Positions 1 through 58,950 of a stretch of DNA of 64,000 nucleotides are shown piece after piece (within the stretch, counting starts at the first letter, position 1; each line of letters starts with the position of its first letter). The notes under the pieces are model-generated. The model was not told the DNA's origin, ran no database searches, and saw nothing but the letters and a program-made list of their open reading frames with translations. Position numbers and translations under genes: made by a program. The DNA comes from Aphrophora alni (lineage: Eukaryota; Arthropoda; Insecta; Hemiptera; Aphrophoridae). The stretch covers positions 90,146,198 through 90,210,197 of the forward strand of contig OY740770.1 in the NCBI GenBank assembly GCA_963513935.1. Direction: 5' to 3'.

Positions 1-208
1 TAGTTGTTCATCTAAATAACAGCCACCGAAAAAATGTATTAATAACAAATATATGCGTTTGACTGAAAATATTGTAATAGGGGTGTTAGCTACCCTTCGA
101 GTAAAAGGTTTTCAAACCCTTTCTTAGTACGCCTCTAAGAACTTACCCGAAACCATGTACCGAATTTCAGAACTCTAGGTTTCGTGTTTAAATACAGTGA
201 GAATAATA

Positions 209-805
209 CATGTTTGCCGAATTTCACGTTTGTACGCTTCATAGTTTACAAAAAATAATGTATTTTACTTTTCGCGGTTTTTTCGCGATTTCCGCGGTTA
301 GACCTGGATTTTTTTTAAAAACGTTTCTTAGCGAGGACCTAGACGCCAGGAGGAACATGTTTGCCTAATTTCACGTTTGTACGCTTCATGGATTACAACA
401 AATTATGTATTTTACTTTTCGCGGTTTTTCGCGATTTACGCGGTTAGACGCGGTTAGACCTGGATTTTTTTTAAAAACGTTTCTTAGCGAGGACCTAGAC
501 GCCAGGAGGAACATGTTTGCCTAATTTCACGTTTGTACGCTTCATGGTTTACAACAAATTATGTATTTTACTTTTCGCGGTTTTTCGCGATTTACGCGGT
601 TAGACATGGATTTTTTTTTTAAAAGCGTTTCTTAGCGAGCACCTAGACACCAGGATGAACATGTTTGCCGAACTTCACGTTTGTACGCTTCATAGTTTAC
701 AAAAAATAATGTATTTTACTTTTCGCGGTTTTTTCGCGATTTCCGCGGTTATACATTGAATTTTTCAAAACCGGTTCTTAGTGCGCGTCTAGGACCTATG
801 AGGAA
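209..805 (+). repeat. Tandem repeat, four units of about 148-156 bp
   Basis: Units start at the string CATGTTTGCC at 209, 356, 512 and 660. Each unit carries TTTCACGTTTGTACGCTTCA, TTTTACTTTTCGCGGTTTTT, a CGCGATTT/GCGGTTAGAC block and TTTCTTAGCGAGGACCTAGA. The second unit has an extra nine bases from a local duplication of the GCGGTTAGAC string. The last unit is the most diverged. Confidence 0.85.
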
Positions 806-861
806 GCTGTGTACCAAGTTTCATTGTAATCCGTTCAGTGGTTCCTGAGATTTCGTGATCA

Positions 862-891
862 GTGAGTCAGTCAGTCAGTCAGTCAGTCAGT
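862..891 (+). repeat. (TCAG)n microsatellite at the element 3' end
   Basis: About six TCAG repeats (GTCAGTCAGTCAG...) bounded by GTGA strings. Short tetranucleotide runs of this kind sit near the 3' ends of several arthropod mobile elements. Confidence 0.8.
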
Positions 892-2998
892 GAGTGGGTT
901 TTGGCTTTTATTATTATAGATCAATTGTTACATTGTATAAATTTTGAAAAAAAGAAAATTGCATTTAATTGTTTATAGAAATGATTAGTTTGAGCATATT
1001 ACCTTAATTTTTCTTTTTTGAAAATCATTTTACTCTAAAATCACCTATGAAAGTACCTGCAATTGTGGTTTTTTACAAGTAGAAGGTAACATAGTTGTAA
1101 GTTAATATTAGAAAAAACACATGGTATGAAAACAAAATAATTAATATTTTGATTAAAATATTATTTTAGTCGTCTAAACTTGGCTTGGAGAAAATAAATA
1201 TAAAATTCAATCTATTAAAAATATATTTAATAAAACTTTTATTCTTTACTGAAATCAATTCATGTACAGTAACAACTCTTTCTGCTTTTTACTAAATAAC
1301 ACTATAATATGAATATGAAATTTAACATTCCAAAATTTACATGCATGAAGTTTTACAAGTTTCAGTTCTTTTTGGACGTAATATAATTGCAAATATTATT
1401 TAATAGAGTCTAAATTCGTTGTTCAAGCCCACTTTAAAATATTCAAAAAATGTAAAGAGGTGTTCTTAAATTTTGAAAGAAATTATATACATAATAGTTG
1501 TTAGGAGACATTTTAAATATGTTAGTAAAACCACAAAAAAACCACACTGTTTTCATTGATAAACGTTTAAAATGTACACTAATATGAAACACGATTGAAA
1601 TAATTGAAGAATAAGTTTTGTACAAGGTGTTTCAAAGTTAATGATTAAAAATTGGCTACATGAATTGAGGCAAGAATTGAACTTTTACATTATGTTCTTA
1701 TTTTACTGAGTTTCTCGTATATTTGAAACCCAAACCACCTCTTTGTTAATGGTTCTATCCATTAGCTTCCAATGCTCCAGTAATTGATGTTAAAATGGAC
1801 AGTCTGGGTTTTGTTTATGTTCGAATGTAAAGTAATAAAATGTACTACTAACCAAGTAGAGGACAAACACTTCATTACTTATAATATATCAATATATTCT
1901 TTTTATTTAAAAATAGGAAACATATAAAAACAAAAGTTCTTTTGAAAACTAAGTTGTTTTTTGTATTCCTTGTAATATACGATCACAAGAATACTATCAC
2001 GTTATAGCACATTCTCGTTTACTATTCTTCGTAAAAATTATATTAATTGGCTCAAGACATTAGGAGAATAATTTATTATTTATTGTGTTAGTTATTATAA
2101 GTGTACTTTTTTGCAGAATAAATTATAATTCAATCCACAGGAATATATTTTGTTTCATCTTCTAATAAAAACCGAGTAAAAGGTATTTAGTTTTTTATAA
2201 CATTTTTAGAAAAGTATTTTTTTAAGTGTTCAATACAGTTTATATCGATTGATGCCGTATATTTGTATATTTTCTAACAAACTGTAATACATTAATTCAA
2301 CAAAGCTACGAGTAATTAACAGCCCGAATTATATAGGAATACGGTAAAGAGAAAATTCACATACTTTTATTATGCGACGTAGATATTGTAAAAAACAAAA
2401 AATCATAGTTTATAATTTTACATTAACATATCTCCCTAAATATATTTATTGTAAAATAAATTTCTTACTTTATCAGGAATTATTTATATTGAAAATAATG
2501 TGTTATAAATTGTGTATTCTCAATAAATAGTAAAACTTTCACTTGGTACTTGTTCACAAATAGCAAAAGTCATGTATAGAATTATGTAGACTAGCATGAT
2601 TATTCTAAATTTGTTCAAAACCTATCGTGTACAACCTAAACATGACGATATATTTTTATTCAATATAATAAAATGAATTAGAAGTTACCAAAATTTATTT
2701 TTTGATTTCAAATATAATTTATAAATTCTTTAATCATATATGTCAAAATTACGTAATGAATCCCATTAACAAATCTTAATTTAGAAATAACTGGCCCTGC
2801 ACACAAATATTGCAAAGTTGTTAAAACAACCAATACTTAAAAAAATATATTCTTATTTAACTATACGTGTATGATTGAAAAAATTGTGCTAAACGTGTTT
2901 TAAAGTCATAATTATAATAACCTTTTAGTTAGATGACGGTTTGGACAATTTAATGTTTTAGGCTCAAAATTTTAAAAATTACCAATAAAATTGGTAAT

Positions 2999-3002
<4 letters not shown>

Positions 3003-3054
<52 letters not shown>
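3003..3054. repeat. (AT)n microsatellite
   Basis: About 26 uninterrupted AT dinucleotides. Confidence 0.95.
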
Positions 3055-3058
<4 letters not shown>

Positions 3059-5833
3059 CGCAATAATTATTTTTTTAGAGAAATGTTATAAAATTTGGTA
3101 TTATAAATAGCAGATGTTGCCCGTACTAATTTAACTAATTACCAAATATGCATGGCTAATGAAATATTTATTGTTAGTATGCGATAATTTAAAACAAAAT
3201 GATGTTGTTGATAAATACGGTTTTATAGAGTGTAATAGTATCTAATTATATATCATATTCAATTTTCTTATGTACTCTCTAATACTCTAATTTAGTGTTA
3301 GTAAAATATAAGAATATCTGTAACACAATATATTTGAAATTATATTTAACTTGAACTCTGAGATAAGTTCGATACTCATGCCATGTCAAGAATCTTAAGT
3401 TTTCCAAAAGAGTTGTTGAAAAATATCTTTATATTGGATTCTTTAAAACTATTAAACTTACAGATGAAAAAATGAAAGAATTTTCTATTTAAGACCACAA
3501 TTTTGATTTTGTGTTTACCAAACTTTTAAGTATACCCATTGGGAATACGTAAACAAAATATATGAATAAATATTCATATATTATAAAAAAAGTTATTTAT
3601 AAAAATTTTATATCTTCGCGTATGAGTAATTCTCAATTCTCACACAAAATTGTAATCAGTTGACCAAACTTTCCAACATATGCTGAGAACGCGTATACAT
3701 CCAGTAGCAGTGTGCTAAATCTCCACATATATATATTCAAAGTACCTTTATATGTCATCTCTACATATTTATATAAATGTGAAATTGATTGTAAGTATTT
3801 TTTATTGATGTTGTTTGTTTGTTTACTTCATAAGTTATAGTTCAGAATTTCAATATATATACTCACTAATATTTCCAAATCTTGTACCTAGCGTATTAAA
3901 ATACAAAATAAAAATAAATTATTTCCAAAGTCTCCTTAAAATGGTTTAAAAAAAAAAAATAATAAAAAATCATTTGGGTCTTTAACTTTATAAGTGATAT
4001 AATTCCCGGTTTGAATACAATAAATATCATTTCACGTGTTCTTTGATGTTAGAAATATAAGAACAATAGTAAGGTTAAATAATAATAGGGTTTTAGAAAC
4101 TAAAAGTATAGAAAACCCAATAAAAGATGGAGCAAAATATGGCTGATAACAACGAATTATAATTTAAGTGTAATAAATAAACAATACTCCTATAACAATT
4201 TAACATTTACGGTTGTTGCTTTGTCTTGAGTGATGTGATTTATAATGCAATAATAGAATAAATATATGGATTTTTTTTTTGGCTTTCAAAACTGTTATAA
4301 AAATATAAAGTTTTTTATTGGAGTTTATTAATCTTAAAATTATAGATTATAATAAAGAGATATATTAATTCCACACCATTACATAAAACTTATGAGTACC
4401 TCCAAAATTTTATAATACTATATACTAATTGCAATATTATACAATTGTATCTTAATATTTTAAATTATTATTTAAAAGATAAAATAATAAATCTGAAATA
4501 AGTTTTAATTTTGGTGTTAGACTCCCATTACACATCTAGAGTAAAAATATTATTTTAGCACAAAACTCTATTGTTTTCATAACAAAATATTTAGATAATT
4601 ACATACTAAAATATTGTCACTACTATGAATAAAATTCGGTAACGTGGAACTATTTAATTATGTTTAAAATGAAAGAACCCAGACCCGATTAACATTAAAC
4701 AAAATTAAAATAACTGTTTGACAGAATCAATTTTTGTATTGTATAAACAATTTAGTTCATAAAAAATATCTTTGAAATCTTTACTAAATCTTCATTTTTC
4801 TATTCTTGCTTACTGTATTCTTTGATATTAGTTTCCTGTTTTCACAGTACAAAAATGTTTCTTTTAGGTGAACTACATATAAAACATACAAGGGAAATAA
4901 TTTACTGAAATATAGATCAAATGAGTTATATTAATATTACTATATATATTTATATTACAATAACAACAATAAAATGAACCTCTTCCCTACATGGAGCAAT
5001 CTTTGTGGATGTCTATAAACTTGTAATGTGGTAGATACTGTGTTTGTTCTAATTTAATAAAACTCGATCAAACATAATTAATTCCAAAATTATTTCAATC
5101 CGTCATTTGAATAATAAAATGCATTTCACGTAACGTAGTGTAACTTTATAATTTCCCCCTGTCAAGATATTTCGTAATGTTTGATCCAATTCTACATGTG
5201 GTGTAAATAGACACTTTTATTAATTAAATACTTTGATTTTTAGAATTTTAATTTAGATCAGATAAATTTTACTTTAATCCACAAATTTTGTAACTATTGT
5301 ATGGTTATTTTTCAAAAAACTATTCATTACCTAAAATAGTCATATACACAATAAAGTTTTTAAATTTTAATTTGTATTTTCATTTATTTAAATAAAAGAT
5401 AAAATGTATGAATTTCAATAAAATTTGAGATAGTCATTTTCCATCAGTATATAGAATTTAAAAAAATAGTAATTAAAACTTTTACATTTTAATATAAAAG
5501 ATAATGTAATTGCCGATAGATAGGATTCTTTATGTTTCGTATGTATTTATAATTGAAGTAGTCGAAGTAAGTTCTACATTTTAATTATGACATACTTAAA
5601 TACGATAAATTTATCTACTTTTAGTAAAATGAATTCAAAACTACACTTTGAAAAATAAGAAATTTACCAGACGTCGCCAACTTTGTAATCAAAGATAGGC
5701 ATATTCACAAATGAAATAGTTTTTAGAAAAAGTTGTTTATATGGAACATTTGTTTTTTAAATAGCTATATAAATATATGATAAAATAATAACTAATGTTA
5801 TTGTTAGTTTTAAAACACCATTCACGGTATTTC

Positions 5834-5835
<2 letters not shown>

Positions 5836-5896
<61 letters not shown>
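5836..5896. repeat. (AT)n microsatellite
   Basis: About 30 uninterrupted AT dinucleotides. Confidence 0.95.
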
Positions 5897-5898
<2 letters not shown>

Positions 5899-8525
5899 TG
5901 GCTACATCTCCTAAGCATTATATATTGTGAGATGATAACAAAAACTAAACAAATATGGTAATGTTTTAATAAACATATCTTAAAAAACGTTTAATAAAAA
6001 AATGACGTTAACGATTGTTAAAATAAAATTCTATATTATCAGTAACTATATTAAATATTTAAAACGTAATCCTTATAGATTTTTAACTACCTACGTGTCA
6101 AAACTTTGTTCTTCAAATAAGAATGCATCTGTGATACTGTATTATTAATGGGTTTATTTATATCGCAAAGTGGAGGATTATCTGGAAAGAAACGGTTTCA
6201 GACATTTGTTTAAAATTTGTCCAAATTTTTTCACTCTATTTCAGCAACACCCTGTATTTTATACATCTTTCATATTATGAAAACATTAGTATCATTTTAA
6301 AGAAGACCTAAACACAACCGTCTACTGTATATCACCGTATTTTGAATCATAACGTTATTTATGTATATCACGATTTGTCCATCGTCTTTTGGTTTACCTT
6401 AATTTTATGGTGGTAATTAAAATAGTGGAATATTTTATAGAAAAGTAAAACCAGATAAAAACAACTTGCGAACAAATTATCTTAAAGAAATCAGCATCGG
6501 CATTGACTGTTTGGTAAATATTTCTCTTTAAAATAAAAAAAAAAATACCAAAGTTCCTGGATTCAGATCTGAATTTATCAAATTGTGCATGACATATATT
6601 TATATACAGTAATATAATTGTCGTTTTCATATTAGAAATCTAATATAAATGCTGTATAGATAATATTATTTATAATTACACACTTATTTTAATTTATAAA
6701 ATAATTCAACATTACTAATGAACGTACAAAATAATATTTCTTAGTTGTGATGTAATTTGGAAACTAATTCGTAATTTGGTAACTCCTAGGAACCACAAAC
6801 CCCCCCCCCCCTAACCACCCTGACAATCTATCCCCCAACACAACCCTCGCTGTAAGCCTCCTTACTTAAGTTCATGAATAACTTAACAACACATCACGCT
6901 TTGCTTCATAATTACTGTTTGGAGTTTGATTGAGTTTGAATATTTTATAGGTATTGACGTTGACCGAGTTTGGTTTTCTTCCATCGTTGCGTTCTAGGTT
7001 ATTCTGGTTAGAATGTACGATCTCATTATTATCGTAGTTCGTACAATCATTTGAATCTAAATACATTATTATATGAAAAAAATGGTTTGAAAAATTTATT
7101 TTGAATAATAAACTATTTCTGAACTGAGTTTGTAATATCTAGTTTTATATAAGTCACTAAAATGTAAATTAAATAACCATACTTTAACATTTTACTTGGT
7201 ACTTATAAATAGCTACGGGTATGTCATGTTTATTATTTTATATGTAATGAAGAGTGAACCGATTAATAGAGAGCACATGTTTATAATTTATTTCTTTATT
7301 GTGACATGATAAATTGACTAATCCGATCTTTCTCTTAGATTACTGTCACTCCAGTTTTTTTCGACCATAGTATGATAGTATAAACCGTAAACCATTTACT
7401 TACAATTTAGGACTAACGAAGAACATATATTAGGATTATCTATTAATGTTGTGTTTTTTTTATATTACATTTTCCATATTTTGCATACATTATTTCATAC
7501 AAAAAAATATGTTTTTCTAAGAATGACTATAAAAACAAATATTTACCATTGGGGCAAATTTTGTATTGAAATTTTCATGAGATCTGCAATTTGTATCACT
7601 AGGCCAATTACTCATTAAATAACCTACGTAACTTATATCGTTTTAATAGTTTAACTCATTTTAGAGAAAAATAATAACATACACACAAAATGAAGTTAAT
7701 AATCTGACACTAGACAAAAAGCAAACCTTCATCAAACGAAACAAAAATCAATTAATGTTCATTTAGACATGTTTTTATAAGTAATCAATACAAAGGGAAG
7801 GTGTATTCTTAGATGCCACTCTCCATTAAAAAGCATTCCATGAGATGAGCAGTTAATTATGAAAAATAAAGTAATTATTTGCGAATCTAAAAAGTATCAT
7901 AACCTATTATTATAAATTGTTATATATAAATCAATTTTAAAATATTAAACTAAGAGCATACACATTGAAGTTATGAAGAATTTCAAGATGTTTTTACTAC
8001 TTCATAACTCAATGTGTTTAAGAACCTCTTATTAATAAAAGGAAGATAATATAAACAATGATTTATTCCCTGTAAATGTAATGTGTGTACTTGACATTTC
8101 AATTTACAGCATTAGTTTTAGAATTCCCAAGTTCAGTCGATTATTGAAATATGTGTAGAACAGAAATAACCACCAACCTAAACGAGGCCGCCTTTACCAA
8201 ATGAAGTATTCCAATGTACGGGTTCATAATAATATTCTCAATTTATCTTAATTCAAATATTTGTTGTTAAATAATATGAATATTATATTTTGCACTCATG
8301 ACACACAATTTAGCTAATATTAAATCAATTATTGTTTAATTTATGATCACAAAATAAAATATATATTTAAAAACAAACTCAATTCTTTAAACAATGTATC
8401 AACTATGACATTTATCATTTAAGAAGAAAATTAAAATGACATTTATGTTTTTCGGGACTTTTCTTGAAAAAACGGAGATAATTTTTCTGACAATAAGGAC
8501 TACCAATTAAATTTTCAATTACGTA

Positions 8526-8527
<2 letters not shown>

Positions 8528-8559
<32 letters not shown>
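8528..8559. repeat. Poly-T tract
   Basis: About 32 T in a row, possibly the oligo-A tail of a minus-strand retroposed sequence; no body is recognisable beside it. Confidence 0.8.
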
Positions 8560-11500
8560 CAGTATATTCACCTATAGATATTTATTTCAATATAAATTGG
8601 AGAGTCTAGTTTATGGAAGACTTCTTTTCTCGGGGTAGGAAACTTGGTACTTTAAACATAACAGACAATACTACCGAATACGTATTTGTAACAAATTTTG
8701 GAACCTCTTTCTCATTATTATTACTACTAACCCTAATTAAGAGCATAGAATAACCAAGTAGGACTGCGACCTCGAATCATCCTTTTTAGAATTTCTTAAC
8801 AACAAAACTAACACCGGAAAACATATTAGAATATGTAACAACAATATAGTTACATTTTTATTGTTTTAGTAGTTCTAAATGGTTTATTCGGGTGACAAGT
8901 GATAAAAAGTTACACAATAAATTATTTGCGACTGGCTGCTCACTGGGAAGCAAAGAACTATCGTAATACTGAAATTGAAATAAAATATGCATGGTAATAA
9001 AAAGAATGACGACCATAAATTTAGCAATTTGTTTTATTAGACAAATTATAATTATGATATATTACATAAAATACAACTTCAAATATTTACAGTTTATCAA
9101 CATCAAGAGCATTTACATTTATACAGATTCAGGAACCATACAAATTATTACATAACAATTGGTCTAAAATACTGATATGGTACAGTCTTGCAAATTTTCT
9201 GAAAGTAAAATATATACAATAAAAACAACCCATAAAATATGTATTTTACTATTTTAATGTAAATGCAAAAATATTATATTTAAATTTTGTTTTGGGGAAA
9301 AATCACAGAAATTAGTTTTTACATACCTAAAAATGTTTCAATCCAAACGATGTTTACATAAATATTACTTCATTGTAAATGTATTATTTTTATTTAAAAC
9401 ATTTAGTGACTGCTTAGTTATAATATACGTTAAAACATGGTGGTATTTACGAAGGACGGTATTTAGAATACATAATAATTATTTCATCTATAAATAATAG
9501 TTAATACTTGTCTGTAAAACATTTTAAGAATATGAAGATTGTTTACTCTATTAAATAATAAAAGTATAAAAGGTTATTCAATTAATCATTCAATATATTA
9601 TATATAACCTCACGTAAACGAGTTTCAAGTTATGTACACTACTATTGACTATATAGTTCAATCATAATAATAAATTCTGCATGATTTAATAACCACAGAT
9701 ACCAAAGTTTGTTATTGTGGTTAACCGTTCTTATGAAATATAAAATATCTCTGTAAGCATTTAATATAATTAATATTTCAAGGATAGGAATTGAACAAGT
9801 TCACGTAAATGTATGTGATGTTATTTATGGTTCATTTAAATTTTTTTAAATGTATTTTTAGGCTTAACATAAAACTTACGTTAGACACATGTAATCAAAC
9901 GTATTGATTACTCAGAGTTTTCCTAAAAGATCATGAGAACAATGTACAAAATTCTTATTAGGACTAATATGGATTTAAACTGTCATTAAAAACGTAATCA
10001 AAAATCCGTAATATGTGGATATTACAATGTTGCCTCTCTATGTCCAATCTTGATAATAAATCTCAGAGCTATATTCTAATTATGAGAGTCTGGTGATGTT
10101 TTGAACAAAATCTCTTTGATATTTCTTACTTAATCTTTTAATTTCTTCATTATAAAATACCGATAGAATATTCCAAACTTAAACAATCCGTAAATGAATA
10201 AATTTTAAAACTCTTTTAACCTAATTCTTGATCTACCTATAATAGGTGCAGAAAAAATATATAAATATCTTCATTATCATCATTATTGAATGTCCAATAT
10301 GATATATACCTTCATAAAAATTCAAATACAATTCACTTTTAAATCCTTCATTTATAGCATAAATGTACCATTTTTATAAATATCAAAAACAATTTAAAAA
10401 ATTCAAAAAACATTTCAACACCATTAAATGACATTTTCCCAAAAGAACCTTTATTTAACATGCGTAACTTTCTAATATTTACACCTTAATCAATTCCTCA
10501 TAAAAACACACATATAATATTTTGTTCATACAAAATTTGTAATATTAACAATAATAATAAAGATTAAGAACTACTCAAAGCACGTGTTTTATAACAGTCA
10601 TAATAAATTAGCCTAAATATTTACAATGATATCAACATTGAATAATTGTTATTATTAATGCTTCTAATTAATTATTCACATCTTATTTACAAATAAAATA
10701 AAATACATTTATGTTTATATGATATGTAAACATTGGACTATTTACCAATGATAGAATAGTAAATTGTGTTATCCTACTATTTATGACAAGGTAAATTATT
10801 TCATTCAAGACATGCCAACAACTTGAGTATCTTTTGATAAGAGAATTTGAATAGTTTGTCTAATATAAAATGTCTGAAACATTTGCTGAAATAAATCGTA
10901 AAAAATATTTGTTACAGGTTTCGGCCAAAACCTTCATTTTTTAATACACCCTGTCCAAATATTATTACATATATTAATGCTGGATAAAATAGATTATTTT
11001 CATATATATTATATTACGAAGAAATTATTTCACCAAATACATGTTTCACAGATTTAAACCTTAATCTTTATTATATTTATTTGGTACTTTTGCAATATAT
11101 TTAATAAAAAAGTACTTCTGAAAAATCACATTTATTAATTTAACTGACATAAATTAATACCAAAAGATGTAATCGTGTCCTGTATACATGTAAGGATGGT
11201 GTCGTAATAATTGAACTTCTTATTAAGAAAATTCTATTGCTGTGGGTATTGGTGTTTGTATATAATAATGATGTATTTACTACTAGAGTGTGATTTATAT
11301 GTAAGTAATTTTATTTCTAATTTTTAACTTCTATGATAACTTAGAAGTAAAATTAGGTTAAATTTTGTATATTTCGAAACGTAAGTTATTCATATCAAAG
11401 AGTGAATAAAATAAATAATCAGATCTGCTTAGAGATTTATTTTCTTCGTAAATACAAATATATTATATTTATATTAAAACTATTTTTTTATTGACCCATC

Positions 11501-12165
11501 TGGACATACCGTATTGTCGATTACTTACTTTTTTGCAATATAATATATGCAATTCATGTTTATTCATTTTGGAAGTTTTTTCAAATGATTATTTTGAAAA
11601 ATATTGAAAACAATGATTGTACGTTAAATAACGTACGAAATTTTAAATAATTGTTTTAAAACAAACGACTTTCAAGCATTAAACTTCAACCTATATAGAT
11701 TTAATTTATTGCGTTTGATAAGCATGTTTTCTTGTTAGCCATATTATAAAGTATTGCATAACTCTTTCCAAAACTTTAAAAATGTCCCCTAAAAACAGAA
11801 GAACCATGTCAATAACAAAGAGATACATTTGAATTTCAAAAGGGAAGATTTTATTCTATTTTTTTCTTTTTTTCAGTTTAAATAAAATACAAATATTTGT
11901 AGTTATGTTCTTCATTAAACATGAGACGATATGGTGGTACGAAAGTGACCACTTTACTGTGTTAGTATGTGATGTGTTTTTGTGTAATTTATTTATGAAT
12001 AAAAACATTGAAATAAAATTTCAATTATACTTATACAATGCGATATGTCTAACATTAATATAAATAACAATTTATTTGATTTTTTAAATTTTAGAGATGA
12101 ATAAAATTTCATTTCATAAATATTTACAAACTATTGTATAATTTAACATAAATTTGAGGATGATA

Positions 12166-58298
<46,133 letters not shown>

Positions 58299-58299
58299 G

Positions 58300-58560
58300 G
58301 TTAAACACTACATTAAAATAACAAACCATGTAAATAATTGTTACCTAAACAAACGTTTTTTAAATAATATATAAGACATTTTGTTAGACACAGGTGTAAC
58401 AACGTAACTACCATCGCACTTCTCAGACAAGTGTTTAAACAAAACTAGCAACCCTTGTAGCTTCCCATGCAAACCGCGCATGCGTTCAACAATAGGCGCA
58501 CAAGATAAACGTCAAATGCCACGGTGTGCTGTTGTCCCTTGACAACGTTTTATGTGTTCT
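58300..58560 (-). promoter_or_regulatory. Candidate 5' UTR / promoter region of the DIP gene
   Basis: This stretch just upstream of the DIP start codon is clearly less AT-rich than its surroundings. It contains CGCGCATGCG at 58475-58484, which fits ten positions of the palindromic NRF-1 / erect wing consensus. No TATA box is evident near it. It also lies between the DIP start and the plus-strand exon at 58776, so it could serve divergent transcription. Promoter status is inference from position and composition. Confidence 0.4.
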
Positions 58561-58775
58561 ATACCTTGAGAAGAAATATCTTGATGTTATACACGTTCTA
58601 CGCTTAATATTGGAGCTTTAGAACGATCTGGTTTTGTTGAAACACAATAAAAGTTTCTAAAATAATTAATGTAAACAAAAAAAAAAAAGAATTATATAAA
58701 CAATTCAATTAATCATTCTTAAAGAATCGATTGCACACGTTATTTTTAAACCTTTTTCCTTTATTTCCCTTGTAG

Positions 58776-58950
58776 TGTTTTACAACAATCTATTCACCTC
58801 AGTGCTCTACAAGAACAAGAATTTGTTAAGATTGGTCTAATAGGAAAGACGAAGGAATGGGACGTAACCCTAGACTTCATAACAAAAATTGTGGATTTTC
58901 ATGGAATGTTTAATGTCCATACTGCCTATAAACTAGAACCTGAAAGCTAA
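58776..58950 (+). CDS. Orphan terminal coding exon of an unrecognised plus-strand gene
   Basis: A long pyrimidine tract and TTTCCCTTGTAG (ending at 58775) precede an open frame of 57 codons and TAA (58948-58950). The frame starts one base into the exon (phase 2). It reads VLQQSIHLSALQEQEFVKIG, then LIGKTKEWDVTLDFITKIVD, then FHGMFNVHTAYKLEPES. The AATAAA at 58949-58954 overlaps the stop, as in very short 3' UTRs. The residue mix looks like a real globular protein, but I do not know the family. I found no convincing upstream exons. It may be the 3' end of a gene overlapping the DIP 5' region, or a relic. Confidence 0.5.

Larger units (their letters stand above)
1..920 (+). mobile_element. 3' part of a mobile element with internal tandem units
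   Basis: The block ends with a conserved-looking tail: CAGTGGTTCCTGAGATTTCG, a (TCAG)n run at about 862-891, then TTTTGGCTTTTATTATTATA near 899-918. Positions 80-205 match the unit that is tandemly repeated at 54.3-54.9 kb (ACCCTTCG..., TTTCTTAGTACGCCTCTA..., ACCATGTA...), so both belong to one family. No coding sequence is visible. Whether it is a LINE 3' UTR or a non-autonomous element (for example Helitron-like) I cannot tell. Confidence 0.6.
921..12070. other. Downstream flank with no supported gene
   Basis: Very AT-rich sequence with no convincing exon on either strand. It contains (AT)n at 3003-3054 and 5836-5896, a 12-C run near 6801 and a T run at 8528-8559. Two strings look like mobile-element ends (CAACACCCTGTATTTTATAC near 6245 and TAATACACCCTGTCC near 10942). 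A 64-codon asparagine-rich frame on the minus strand (7066-6872) is noted but not supported. Confidence 0.6.

Noticed and set aside
6872..7066. 64-codon asparagine-rich minus-strand frame with ATG
   Set aside because: It has a real ATG and a hydrophilic reading, but no splice partners, no family and a composition expected from AT-rich DNA. It is near a C run.
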